A stretch of 46,082 bases of DNA. Origin: JALYXS01 sp051003795 (lineage in GTDB: Bacteria > Acidobacteriota > Terriglobia > Bryobacterales > Bryobacteraceae). Below are positions 1 to 8,568 of the stretch, piece by piece. The stretch is from NCBI GenBank assembly GCA_051003795.1, contig JBPCKZ010000228.1, positions 1 through 46,082 on the forward strand, written 5' to 3'. Made by a program: the position numbers and the translations under genes. The notes under the pieces are model-generated. The model was not told where the DNA came from. It did not search any database and saw only the letters and a list, made by a program, of their open reading frames with translations. Position 1 is the stretch's first letter. Each line of letters begins with the position of its first letter.

Positions 1-115
1 CGTTCCAAAACCGAAAACTCTTGACGGATGTGAATATTTTCAGGCATCATGCAAATACCAGCGTCGCTACGCTCCGACCATATTCACATCGCGTCGGAAC
101 GGCCCATTCACATCG
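1..115. mobile_element. Probable end of an unidentified insertion element disrupting the neighbouring gene
   Basis: No gene of the host type is seen here. The sequence GATGTGAAT occurs three times: at 29-37 on the plus strand and, on the minus strand, at about 82-90 and 106-114. This is the kind of repeated subterminal block found in the ends of some transposons such as IS21-like elements. The homology of the enolase-superfamily gene stops at about position 115, exactly where the repeats begin. That an element lies beyond the left edge is inference: no transposase is visible and no family can be assigned. Confidence 0.35.
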
Positions 116-1041
116 CCGGAATCCGCAATATATGTCGTGAAGCCATGGTTGGCCACGGGAATGCCCCGGTCTGCCGCCATATTCGCAATCTTCATTGCTT
201 CGGTGAATCCCCCGCAGCGGGTCAGGTCCACCTGAGCGATATCTATCTTGCCTTCGTCGAACAGCCGGCGGTACGTGTGACGCCCGCTCTCCTCCTCTCC
301 GGCGGCGATGCGTACATCGGTGGCAGCGGTCAGCTTGCGGTAACCCTCGTAATCGTCCGGAGCCAAAGGCTCTTCGAGCCAGAAAATGTCGTGTTGAGAA
401 AAATCGCGGGCGCGCTGGATCGCTGTCTTCGCATCCCAAACCAGTCCCGCATCGATCATCAGATCCGGTCCGTCGCCCAGCCCGCGCCGCGCCTCCGCCA
501 CCAGACTGCGATCGGTCGCGGCGTCCTGGCCCATCGGCGCCCAGCCGAACTTCACGGCGGTAAATCCCTGCCCGGCGAATCGCTTGGCAATCTCCCCTGT
601 CGCGTGCGGAGTCGCCCCAAACAGCGAACTCGAGTAGCAGCGGATGTTCTTGCGGAAGCCGCCCCCGAGCAACTTCCAAATAGGCATGCCCAGCTTTTTC
701 CCCTTGATGTCCCACAAGGCGATATCGATCCCGCTCATGGCATGGATGGCGATTCCGAAGCGGCCGGCATAGACATTCTGGCGATACATCTTGTTCCACA
801 GATACTCCGTCTCGAACGGATCTTCTCCGAGAATCAGGTGCTTGAGGCCGGATGTGATGGTATGGGAGTAGGGGCCTAGAATCGCGCCCTGCGCAGCTAC
901 TGGCGCGGAATCCACCTCGCCAATTCCGGTGATGCCTTCGTCTGTGTGAACTTTTACGATCAGAACGTCCTGACCGCTATCGCACTGCTCTTTGACTTGC
1001 GGCAAACGGACATAGATTGCTTCCACATCGGTAATCTTCAA
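67..1041 (-). CDS. Enolase-superfamily (mandelate racemase/muconate lactonizing) enzyme, C-terminus disrupted
   Basis: The protein has 324 residues; complete family members usually have about 360-400. The N-terminal capping domain is at about 1-120, followed by the barrel with the family's acid-base and metal residues: Lys164 (TAVKFGW), Asp197 (LMIDAG), Glu223-Glu224 (WLEEPL), Glu249-Glu250 (AAGEEE) and His299 (VANHGF). The family removes an alpha-proton from carboxylates, often dehydrating sugar acids. Normal sequence ends after about residue 306; the last 18 codons run into repeated GATGTGAAT sequence, so the final barrel strand and capping helices are missing and the product is probably inactive. 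The start is TTG at 1041, behind a GGAGAG ribosome site; the first residues MKITDVEAI fit the family. It is divergent from an MFS transporter, so a sugar-acid pathway is likely, but the substrate cannot be read. Confidence 0.85.
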   Translation of the reverse strand: MKITDVEAIYVRLPQVKEQCDSGQDVLIVKVHTDEGITGIGEVDSAPVAAQGAILGPYSHTITSGLKHLILGEDPFETEYLWNKMYRQNVYAGRFGIAIHAMSGIDIALWDIKGKKLGMPIWKLLGGGFRKNIRCYSSSLFGATPHATGEIAKRFAGQGFTAVKFGWAPMGQDAATDRSLVAEARRGLGDGPDLMIDAGLVWDAKTAIQRARDFSQHDIFWLEEPLAPDDYEGYRKLTAATDVRIAAGEEESGRHTYRRLFDEGKIDIAQVDLTRCGGFTEAMKIANMAADRGIPVANHGFTTYIADSGDVNGPFRRDVNMVGA

Positions 1042-1181
1042 TCAATCTCTCTCCTTAAGAAGTTCACATTGTAGCTGATACGCGCAAAAGATCTATGATT
1101 TTCTGCACTATTTAGGTAGTTCATTGCATATACTGGTATCCACCCTGGAGTAGGCTGCTGTTAGAGTCTACGACCAATTGC
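1042..1181. promoter_or_regulatory. Divergent promoter region of the enolase-superfamily gene and the MFS gene
   Basis: About 140 AT-richer bases separate two divergent start codons and must hold both promoters. On the minus side GGAGAG lies a few bases before the TTG start. On the plus side TATACTGGTATCC at about 1129 resembles a half-conserved GntR-type operator, but this is only a resemblance. No confident -35/-10 pair was chosen. Confidence 0.4.
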
Positions 1182-2438
1182 ATGTTGCATTCGAATAGCT
1201 CCTCTGCGGCTCCCGCCATCACGCCTCGTATGATGTGGGGCGCGGTCGCCCTGCTTTGGGTCGCTTACTTTCTGAACTACATTGACCGGCAATCGGTCTT
1301 TTCCATCTTCCCCGCTCTCAAATCGGAGTTGCATTTCACGAATACACAACTGGGTCTGGTCGGGTCGATCTTCACGTGGGTTTATTCGATCTGCATGGCG
1401 GTGAGCGGGAGAGCCGCGGACCGGTTTCGCCGCGACCGCCTGATTGTTGTCAGCCTGGTGTTGTGGAGTATGGCCACTCTAGGAACGGCTCTCAGTCATT
1501 CTGTGACGTCCTTCCTGGTGTGGCGGGCGGTGATGGGCGTCACCGAGTCGCTATACGTGCCCGCTGCGCTTAGCCTGATTGCTTCGCTCCACGGCACGGC
1601 AACCCGGTCGCGGGCTTTGGGCCTGCACATGACGGCGCAAATCGCAGGCATCATGGCAGGGGGATGGTATGGAGGTTGGGCCGCCGACCACATTGGGTGG
1701 CGGTCCGGTTTTGCAATTCTGGCTGCTGTCGGGGTTGCTTATGCCGTGGTGATGTTCGGGAGCTTTCGCATGCTGCCGGAGGTTCGATTGGCCCGCACCC
1801 CGGCTCCCGGGTCAGTGGCACAGGTGTTGGGCTCCGACTGTTTTACCGGTCTGCTGGTCGCGTTTTTTGCGTACTGCGTGATGCTCTGGATGTTCTACGC
1901 CTGGCTTCCGAACTTTATCTATGAGCGCTACCAACTCTCGATGACCGATAGCGGTTTTACGGCGACCGCATACCTGCAGGGAAGTACCGCTCTCGGCATC
2001 CTGAGCGGCGCCCTTTTTGCGGACCGGATGGTTGCCCGTGTTCGTGCTGTGCGCCTTTATCTGGTGGGGGCCGGAGTTTTGCTGTCGGCTCCTTTTGCAT
2101 GGATTGCATTTGAATCGCATTCGTTGTGGATCATGAAACTGGCTTCGATCGGCTTCGGATTTTTTGGGGGCTGGCTCATGGCCAATATTTTCGCCGCCGC
2201 CTACGACGTAATCGCAACGGAAAACTACGGGCTTGGCGCTGGAGTTTTGAACCTCTTCGGGGGCCTGGCCGGAGGAACGTCTGTTTTTGTCGCCGGCTAT
2301 CTCAAGTCCACGATTGGAATTGCCACGCTGATGTTAGGTGCGTCAACGTCAGCCGCGGCATCGGGCCTCCTGTTGATCGCAATCGCCCGCTTCCGGTTTC
2401 CCAAAGAGGATGCCCTCGCTACGGAGCATGCGAACTGA
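1182..2438 (+). CDS. MFS transporter, probable anion:cation symporter type
   Basis: The 418-residue protein has about 12 hydrophobic segments and the usual MFS length. The N-terminal segment ends in LNYIDRQSVFSIFPALKSEL, a form of the NYxDRxxxxxxxP signature of the sugar-acid (hexuronate/tartrate-like) transporters, and the loop between segments 2 and 3 reads GRAADRFRRDR, the MFS motif A. It probably imports an organic or sugar acid with a proton or cation across the inner membrane, consistent with the divergent enolase-superfamily gene. The ATG at 1182 has no clear Shine-Dalgarno sequence; ATG 1230 (MMWGAVALLW) is an alternative. The 3' end overlaps the convergent TPR gene by 20 bases. Confidence 0.9.
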   Translation: MLHSNSSSAAPAITPRMMWGAVALLWVAYFLNYIDRQSVFSIFPALKSELHFTNTQLGLVGSIFTWVYSICMAVSGRAADRFRRDRLIVVSLVLWSMATLGTALSHSVTSFLVWRAVMGVTESLYVPAALSLIASLHGTATRSRALGLHMTAQIAGIMAGGWYGGWAADHIGWRSGFAILAAVGVAYAVVMFGSFRMLPEVRLARTPAPGSVAQVLGSDCFTGLLVAFFAYCVMLWMFYAWLPNFIYERYQLSMTDSGFTATAYLQGSTALGILSGALFADRMVARVRAVRLYLVGAGVLLSAPFAWIAFESHSLWIMKLASIGFGFFGGWLMANIFAAAYDVIATENYGLGAGVLNLFGGLAGGTSVFVAGYLKSTIGIATLMLGASTSAAASGLLLIAIARFRFPKEDALATEHAN

Positions 2439-3813
2439 TCAGCAACGCCTGATATTGCGCCGTCCGATCCGCCGCCTTGATTTTGCTGTGCAGTTCGAGT
2501 TCCCGGGCGGCTAGCGCTGGCTGACCAAGTTTCTTATACAGGCGCCCGAGCAGGTAGTGCGCGCGCTCGTGCTGCGGTTCTAAACGGATAGTGTCTTTCA
2601 GTTCGCGAATGGCCGCTTCGTCGTTTTCCCGTAGCTGATACGCTTTGGCCAACGTGAAATGAAGACGGCTGGAAGCCGGGTCCAGCGCGAGGCCGCGTTG
2701 CAGGGCATCGATGGCCTTGTTCAGGTGTTCCGGTCCGGGAGAGGCCAATCTCAATCCGCCGGCTCCGGTTAGATACCAACCCATCGGGTTCTTGGGATTC
2801 ACGGCCTGTAGCTTGTTGCCGAGTTCGATTAGGCCACCCCAGTTTCCCGCGTCCTCGTAACATTCTCCCAAGGCGCGATAGGCGGGCTCGAAGCCGCTGT
2901 TCTCGGATAGCAACGACTCGAGCACGTGGCTAGCCTGGTCTCGGCGCTCCATCAGGATGTAGGACACCGCCAAGCCGAAACGTGCACGTCGCGATTGAGG
3001 CATCCTCTTCACCGCGACTTCAAAAAGCTCGACGGCGCTTGCGGCGGCCCGGTGGATGCCGAGAAATTCGCCCACATCCAGGAGGTAATCTTCGTTTTCA
3101 GGCTCCAGGGTTAGAGCTTGCTGCAGATGTTTCAACGCGGGTTCCGGTTCGCCCAGTTTGAATTGAGCGTAGCCCAGCAGATTGTTCCAGGATGCCGCGT
3201 TCTCAAGCGGTCGACGAATCCGTTGTAAGATCGCTTTGGCCTGCCGATACTCTTGCCTTTCGATGCAATCCGCTGCCTGATTTCCCAGCGACGATGCCGT
3301 ATCGAGCCACGCCTGGGTGACCTGCGCATCGTGAGGGGCCAGTGTTTGCGCGGCGTCGAACGCCAGAAACGCGTCCTCATTTTGCTTCAGCTCCTGGAAC
3401 GCCAGTCCCAGCTGGAACCGGGGGTTCGCGGCATCCGGAGCCAGCCGGATGGCCTTCCGGAGAGCATCGATGGCCCGCGCCGGCTGGTGGGCGCTTAGGT
3501 AGCTCGCGCCTAGATTGTTCCACGCCTGCCAGGCATCGGGCTCAAGCCGGGTGATTCGCAAAAATTCAGCTGCGGCTTGATCGTGGTGGCCCAGCTTCGA
3601 TTCACACACCGCGATGGCGTTCAGCGCCGGAACCATTCTTGGGATCCGCGCCAATGCCGCCCGAAGATCGGGGACGGCTGATGAACAATCGCCGCGCTGC
3701 ACGGCAGCAAGTCCCCGCTGGACCTGAGCATCCACGACCTCAGCATCCACCGCTTGTGCTCGACTCGGAGCTGTGAATAGAGAAACAACCGCAAAACAGC
3801 TAAGCACTCGCAC
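2419..3813 (-). CDS. Exported TPR-repeat protein
   Basis: The 464-residue protein starts with a short signal sequence (MRVLSCFAVVSLFTAPSRA, cleavage likely after SRAQA) and is then almost entirely tetratricopeptide repeats: alanine- and leucine-rich helical pairs with phrases such as AWNNLGASYLSAHQPARAI and FGLAVSYILMERRDQAS, about eleven or more repeats. TPR solenoids bind partner proteins; here the likely site is the periplasm. The start is GTG at 3813. It lies 30 bases after the TonB-dependent receptor gene on the same strand, so both probably share a transcript. A partner role for the receptor is inference. The last 20 bases are shared with the convergent MFS gene. Confidence 0.85.
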   Translation of the reverse strand: MRVLSCFAVVSLFTAPSRAQAVDAEVVDAQVQRGLAAVQRGDCSSAVPDLRAALARIPRMVPALNAIAVCESKLGHHDQAAAEFLRITRLEPDAWQAWNNLGASYLSAHQPARAIDALRKAIRLAPDAANPRFQLGLAFQELKQNEDAFLAFDAAQTLAPHDAQVTQAWLDTASSLGNQAADCIERQEYRQAKAILQRIRRPLENAASWNNLLGYAQFKLGEPEPALKHLQQALTLEPENEDYLLDVGEFLGIHRAAASAVELFEVAVKRMPQSRRARFGLAVSYILMERRDQASHVLESLLSENSGFEPAYRALGECYEDAGNWGGLIELGNKLQAVNPKNPMGWYLTGAGGLRLASPGPEHLNKAIDALQRGLALDPASSRLHFTLAKAYQLRENDEAAIRELKDTIRLEPQHERAHYLLGRLYKKLGQPALAARELELHSKIKAADRTAQYQALLISSHAP

Positions 3814-3843
3814 GACTATTCCATCGTAGCGAAAGGTCCGCTT

Positions 3844-6800
3844 TTAGAAGATAATCTTGCCGGCGATTTGCAGTACGCGCCCCGGAGAAGATCCAAACAC
3901 CTGTCCATAAGCGGACGAGTTGGCTGTGGCATTCGGCAAAGCGAACGAATGCAAGTTGAACGCATTGAATCCTTCAAAGCGCAATTGAAGCCTGGCCTGC
4001 TCGGTAAAGGCGAAGTCTTTGTACAATGAGAGGTCCACGTTCCGGTATCTATCGCCGCGCAGAATGTGGCGGCCGGCGTTCCCCCGCCGGTAAATAGGAG
4101 CACCGGGAGGAGCCACAAAGCAGCTTGTGTTGAACCACCGGGCTGGGCTTGGATTCGAAATCCCCGTATCGCAGCCCGCAACCACATCCGCGCGGCTGCC
4201 GGTTCCGGTGTTCGAAGGATCGCCGCTGAACAGCGGAGTGTAGGGGAAACCGCTCTGTAGTGTAGTCACCGTGCCCAGAGTCCAACCGCCCAGAAGCGCG
4301 CGCTCGAAACCGTGTGCCTGACGCAACCAAGGCAGCTCATACACCAGCCCCAGCGTAAACAGATGCGGAACGTCAAAGGAGGATAGTCCACGGTTGAGCC
4401 TAAAGTTGTAGGGATCGTAATATCCTTCCGTGTTGTCGCTATCCTGATCGATATTTTTCGACCAGGTATACGAAGCTAACATCGTGAGGCCTTTGTAGAA
4501 GCGCCGCTCCACTTTGACCTGAAGCGCATGATAAATGGACGACGCGGACTGTTCGTTCCAGGTGATGGCTCCGAAATCCGGAAATGGCCGCCGGCTTTGG
4601 ACCGAGCCCGGTCCAGGCAGTGGGGCGTTGATCGCCCGGCTGGTTTGCAGGCGTGTTCCCTTAGTCCCCACATAAGCGACCTCACCCGAGAACTGACCCG
4701 GAAATTGGTGTTGCAACGCGATATTCCACTGTTGCGAGTATCCGAAATCTTTGGCATGAGGATCGTGCGCCAGCAACGTTGCGAACTGACTGAAACTAGA
4801 GCCTTGGGGCAGGAAATTCTGCGTGGTCTTCGTGGGAATGAACGGATCGTTCAGAATCCCGGATTCGCGGATCAGGAAGGGAACGGATTCAAATTCGCTC
4901 TCCCGGTTTCCGTCAAGTTGAACCCAATAGAGACCATAGCCGCCGCGAAACACCGTGTTATTCGTAAGCCGGTACGCTAATCCAACTCGCGGAGCGAAAT
5001 GGTTATAGCCTACGTCCCGCAGATAGTGTTCATTGATTCCCGCGTCCTTCGCGAAAAGCGTGTACTGCTGATAGAAGGGATACGACAGCGGAACAGAGCT
5101 TTGTAGATAAGGAGCTGAAACGGATTGCTGATTCGGGACCACAATGGCTCCCCGGCCGCCGCGCGCGGTGGGGCTGAAGTTAGCGAAGCGCAGATATTTT
5201 TCAGTGGTTGGCCAGTTGATCTCGTAACGAACGCCGAGATTGATCGTCAAATTCTGGGTAGCCTTCCAGTCGTCATTAAAATAGGCCCATTCATTCTTGA
5301 AGCGCTGATAATACCAGCCTGGGGGAACATAGCGGCTGGCTGAAGTCGGTATGCCCAGGATGAAATCCGCCAAACCGGAGCCGGTGTTGGTAGGATTCGC
5401 GGGATTATTCGTATAATTCCCGGAATAGTTGAACGTTCCGCTACCCTGTCCGCTGGTGGTCAGGTTCTGCTGCCACTTCCGAAAGGTCTCTCCCATCTTA
5501 AAGGTATGGCGCCCCCGGATCATCGTGTAATTCGCCGTGTATTCAAAATTGTTCGAGGTATAGTTCAGCAGAAAACCTTGCGGCAATCCGGTAAAGCCGG
5601 TGATATTCATGACCGGGTAGCTGGGGTATACATCTGAGATCCCCTTACCAAAGCCCTGAATGCCAAGTTGTGTAGTGAAATCGGTGGTTCCAAAGTTCGG
5701 AGTATCGAAAACGACCTTGGCCCGGCTGAAGGAAAAGCGCGTCTCCAGGATATTGGTGGGATTGAAGATATGAGTCCAATTGGCTACGGAGTTATAGCCG
5801 TTCGGATGTTTCGGATTCGCACCCGGATCGTATGGATTGAGCCCGTGATATGCGCCATAGCTGCCTTCGTTGGCGCGCGTGAACGAAAAGCGACCGCTCA
5901 GTGTGTCCCGCTCACTGAAGTGCTGATCGATTTTGGTGGTGGTTTGATTCGATTCGGTGGGAACGCTCACCTCACGGCGCAGGTTCGCGTTGAGCGTCGA
6001 TTGTTGAGGGAACGGAATCCACGTGGGATCGAAGAAGAATTTTGCGATCGGGTTGATCCGGTTGGCGGGGATGATGTTGCCGGGAAATGGATCGCGCAAG
6101 AAAGCGCCAGGCCTGCTCGGGTCCGGGCGAGTGGTAGCGGGATCGAAAATCTGCCCGGGAAGTTCGGAGAGATCTCCAGTTCTCATCCTTGCGGTAGGCA
6201 CGGTAGCGGCGGAACTGGATCCTTGGCGCAACCGCAAGCCTTCATACGAAAAAAACCAGAAGGTTTTGTCTTTTCCGTTATAGATTTTCGGCAAAAATAC
6301 CGGGCCACCCGCGTTGGCGCCGAATTGATTGCGCTTCAGCGGCTCCACTCGCGTTGCGAAGAAGCTGCGCGCATCCATCGCATCGTTGCGTAAAAACTCC
6401 CATCCCGCCCCATGCAAGCTGTTGGTTCCGGATTTGATGGAGACGATCACGGCGCTGCTGCCGTAGCCGAACTCGGCGGACATATTGGATGTCTGAACCT
6501 TGAACTCCTGAATTTCGTCGATCGACGGCTGCTGGATGAGTCCGCGTCCGTTCTGATTGGAGGCGTTGGAGCCATCCACCAAAAAGAGCACTTGTCCGGG
6601 ACGGCCGCCGTTGGCGATATTCATCGTGCCATTGGTGGTCAGCGCGCTAGCGCCTCCACCGAGTCCCTGGCTGGTTTGAAAGTTAGTGGTTGAGACCGAA
6701 CCGGGAGTCAACAACTGGAGTTGCTGAAAGTTGCGTCCGTTAAGCGGTAGCTCCGTGACCCGTTTCGACTCGATGATCTGGCCGGTAGCGGAATTTTCCG

Positions 6801-7197
6801 TGTTGAGCAGCGGTGCCGAGGCTTCGACGACAACTGAATCGCTCACTTGCCCTACAGTAAGGCTGACGTCAATCCGGCGAGTGGAATTCACGTCGAGTTT
6901 GATGTCCTTGACATGTATGCTCTGGAATCCGGAAGCGGACGCCGTCAACTCGTACGTGCCGACTGACAGGTTGGGAATCGTAAACTCGCCTGACGAGTTG
7001 GTCTTCAGCTCGCGCACACTGTTGGTCTGGAGACTGCGCAGTGTGATTTGAGCCGACGGAATCTGGGAGCCACTGGGATCGGTTACGGTGCCTGTAATGG
7101 TGCCTTCCGAGCTACCTTGACCAGAAATGCCAAGCGGGCTGCAGCATATGACCACCCACAACATGATCCGTAACAACGACCGTTTCCGATTGCGCAT
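3844..7197 (-). CDS. TonB-dependent receptor-like outer membrane protein (Oar/CarboxypepD-reg type)
   Basis: This 1117-residue protein (from ATG 7197) has a signal peptide (LLRIMLWVVICCSPLGISG), an N-terminal carboxypeptidase-regulatory-like domain (GTITGTVTDPSGSQIPSAQI), a plug-like domain with ELPLNGRNFQQLQLL, and a long beta-barrel with YTWSKNIDQDSDN and a C-terminal phenylalanine (AGKIIF), the outer-membrane assembly signal. Many paralogues of this architecture occur in Acidobacteria and are thought to import large substrates; the ligand here is unknown. An upstream in-frame ATG at 7233 would add 12 residues, but GGAGGGAAG sits directly before the ATG at 7197, which I prefer. A good sigma-70 promoter lies upstream, and the TPR gene follows after 30 bases. 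Confidence 0.9.
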   Translation of the reverse strand: MRNRKRSLLRIMLWVVICCSPLGISGQGSSEGTITGTVTDPSGSQIPSAQITLRSLQTNSVRELKTNSSGEFTIPNLSVGTYELTASASGFQSIHVKDIKLDVNSTRRIDVSLTVGQVSDSVVVEASAPLLNTENSATGQIIESKRVTELPLNGRNFQQLQLLTPGSVSTTNFQTSQGLGGGASALTTNGTMNIANGGRPGQVLFLVDGSNASNQNGRGLIQQPSIDEIQEFKVQTSNMSAEFGYGSSAVIVSIKSGTNSLHGAGWEFLRNDAMDARSFFATRVEPLKRNQFGANAGGPVFLPKIYNGKDKTFWFFSYEGLRLRQGSSSAATVPTARMRTGDLSELPGQIFDPATTRPDPSRPGAFLRDPFPGNIIPANRINPIAKFFFDPTWIPFPQQSTLNANLRREVSVPTESNQTTTKIDQHFSERDTLSGRFSFTRANEGSYGAYHGLNPYDPGANPKHPNGYNSVANWTHIFNPTNILETRFSFSRAKVVFDTPNFGTTDFTTQLGIQGFGKGISDVYPSYPVMNITGFTGLPQGFLLNYTSNNFEYTANYTMIRGRHTFKMGETFRKWQQNLTTSGQGSGTFNYSGNYTNNPANPTNTGSGLADFILGIPTSASRYVPPGWYYQRFKNEWAYFNDDWKATQNLTINLGVRYEINWPTTEKYLRFANFSPTARGGRGAIVVPNQQSVSAPYLQSSVPLSYPFYQQYTLFAKDAGINEHYLRDVGYNHFAPRVGLAYRLTNNTVFRGGYGLYWVQLDGNRESEFESVPFLIRESGILNDPFIPTKTTQNFLPQGSSFSQFATLLAHDPHAKDFGYSQQWNIALQHQFPGQFSGEVAYVGTKGTRLQTSRAINAPLPGPGSVQSRRPFPDFGAITWNEQSASSIYHALQVKVERRFYKGLTMLASYTWSKNIDQDSDNTEGYYDPYNFRLNRGLSSFDVPHLFTLGLVYELPWLRQAHGFERALLGGWTLGTVTTLQSGFPYTPLFSGDPSNTGTGSRADVVAGCDTGISNPSPARWFNTSCFVAPPGAPIYRRGNAGRHILRGDRYRNVDLSLYKDFAFTEQARLQLRFEGFNAFNLHSFALPNATANSSAYGQVFGSSPGRVLQIAGKIIF

Positions 7198-7275
7198 CTT
7201 CCCTCCATCGGAGACTGATGCTGGAACAGACATACCGCTCCCGCCGAATCTGCCCAGTGAAGCCCCTCCGAACGA

Positions 7276-7304
7276 ATCATACGTTTAGAAATTATCAGTG
7301 TCAA
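7276..7304 (-). promoter_or_regulatory. Sigma-70-type promoter of the receptor gene
   Basis: On the minus strand TTGACA (7304-7299) is followed after exactly 17 bases by TATGAT (7281-7276), close to the consensus. Transcription would start near 7269, giving a leader of about 70 bases before ATG 7197. A perfect tandem duplication of GCACTTTTCTAT (7305-7316 and 7317-7328) abuts the -35 box and could be a regulator site; that role is inference. Confidence 0.75.
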
Positions 7305-7328
7305 GCACTTTTCTATGCACTTTTCTAT
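7305..7328. repeat. Perfect 12-base tandem duplication at the receptor promoter
   Basis: GCACTTTTCTAT occurs twice in direct succession, immediately upstream of the -35 hexamer at 7299-7304. Its period (12 bases) is similar to other small tandem duplications in this window. Confidence 0.85.
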
Positions 7329-7449
7329 GCGATTGCAGGAAACTCTGCTGAATGATATGCAGGATGAAGCCTCCATAAAATTATTGCGCGTAAACTTGAT
7401 CAAAGCTTCCAAAATCCTGAGATGTTGCATGCTGGTACTAATCAAGTGA

Positions 7450-7489
7450 TTGACTGAGTAACCTTTTGGCCCTACACTGTGCACGGAGG
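7450..7489 (+). promoter_or_regulatory. Promoter and ribosome-binding site of the zinc dehydrogenase gene
   Basis: TTGACT (7450-7455), a 17-base spacer and TACACT (7473-7478) form a plausible sigma-70 promoter. The expected transcription start, about 7485, falls just before GGAGG (7485-7489), which is 8 bases upstream of the CTG at 7498. TCAA-GTGA-TTGA dyad sequence overlaps the -35 box at about 7443-7454 and TTGATCAA lies upstream near 7397; both could bind a regulator. Confidence 0.6.
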
Positions 7490-7497
7490 CTGATCCA

Positions 7498-8514
7498 CTG
7501 CGAAGGTTAGTTTGGTTCGGGGGCGATAGCTTCCGGTTAGAGGACAATGTAGAGTTTCCAAAACCGAGCCAGGGCGAATTGCTCATACGTGTGAGAGCGG
7601 TGGGTATCTGCGGCACCGATATCCATATTCTGCGTGGCGATTTTCCGCGCGCCAGTCCGCCCCTTGTGCTGGGTCATGAGATCTCCGGGGAAGTCCATAC
7701 AATTGGAGCGCGCGTATCCCGGCTGAAACCGGGAGATCGCGTCACGATCGATTCCGTGGTCGGGTGCGGGAATTGTCATTTTTGCCTGCAAGGCAGTCCT
7801 CAATTCTGTCCAAGCGGCTATGAGTTCGGCATCAATCGCGACGGGGGATGCCAGGATTTTCTGGTGGTCCCGGAGGCGAATGCGTTTCTCATTTCCAATG
7901 CGATCTCGTTTGAGGAGGGAGCCATTCTCGACATGGAAATGTATGCGGCTCTCGCCCGCTGCAGCGCCGCGGACGGGGTCTCGGCTCTGGTTGTGGGCGA
8001 TGGTCCCGCTGGCCTCATTGCCTGCCAACTTCTCCGGCACATGGGCGCCGGCAAGGTGATCTTGAGCGGACAATCGGCGGCCCGGATGACGAAAGCGAAC
8101 GAACTTACCTTAGCCGACCGCGTGATCGATGCCCGGTATGAGAACGTGGGCCACACGATCGAAGAAGAGACCAAGATAGGTGTCGACATCGCAGTCGACT
8201 GCGCTGGTACACCGGAAAGTGCGAGGCAGGCACTCGGCGCGGTCCGAGCCGGTGGCGTCGTGTTGCTTTATGCGGTCTATCGGCAACTGCTCGAGAACTT
8301 CGACCTGAATAACATTGTTTTGCGGGACCTTAGAGTCTTCGGCGCTCTATCAGACCGGCAGGGATGGGAGTCGGTCATTGCGTTGGCCGAGACTGGCAGG
8401 TTGCAACTGCGTTCGCTCATCACCCACCGTTTCGCGCTGGAACAGGCAAAGCTGGCGTTCGATAGCGTAAAGGACGGGAGAGATGGACTTGTGAAGGCGG
8501 TTTTTATCCTGTAG
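7498..8514 (+). CDS. Zinc-dependent medium-chain dehydrogenase (sorbitol/threonine dehydrogenase-like), apparent CTG start
   Basis: Read from CTG 7498 the protein has 338 residues, the usual size for this family, and begins MRRLVWFGGDSFRLED, matching the first beta strand of zinc alcohol dehydrogenases. The first conventional codon, TTG 7579, would delete 27 conserved residues. No ATG, GTG or TTG is in frame upstream before the stop at 7459; GGAGG at 7485-7489 is ideally placed for the CTG. Catalytic zinc ligands are Cys38 (ICGTD) and His60-Glu61 (GHE); structural zinc ligands are Cys90, Cys93, Cys96 and Cys104. The Rossmann motif is GDGPAG. It should oxidise a secondary alcohol or polyol with NAD(P); the substrate is unknown. 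The AstE/AspA gene follows after 54 bases, probably in one operon. Confidence 0.85.
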   Translation: MRRLVWFGGDSFRLEDNVEFPKPSQGELLIRVRAVGICGTDIHILRGDFPRASPPLVLGHEISGEVHTIGARVSRLKPGDRVTIDSVVGCGNCHFCLQGSPQFCPSGYEFGINRDGGCQDFLVVPEANAFLISNAISFEEGAILDMEMYAALARCSAADGVSALVVGDGPAGLIACQLLRHMGAGKVILSGQSAARMTKANELTLADRVIDARYENVGHTIEEETKIGVDIAVDCAGTPESARQALGAVRAGGVVLLYAVYRQLLENFDLNNIVLRDLRVFGALSDRQGWESVIALAETGRLQLRSLITHRFALEQAKLAFDSVKDGRDGLVKAVFIL

Positions 8515-8517
8515 CTT

Positions 8518-8560
8518 CGAACACTGCTAACGCCGAACACTGCTACCTTCGAACATTACG
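8518..8560. repeat. Three imperfect 16-base tandem repeats between two genes
   Basis: CGAACACTGCTA occurs at 8518-8529 and 8534-8545, and a diverged copy CGAACATTACG at 8550-8560, with a constant 16-base period. It fills nearly all of the 54 bases between the dehydrogenase stop and the next ATG, leaving no obvious Shine-Dalgarno sequence. Confidence 0.85.
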
Positions 8561-8568
8561 AAAGTCTT

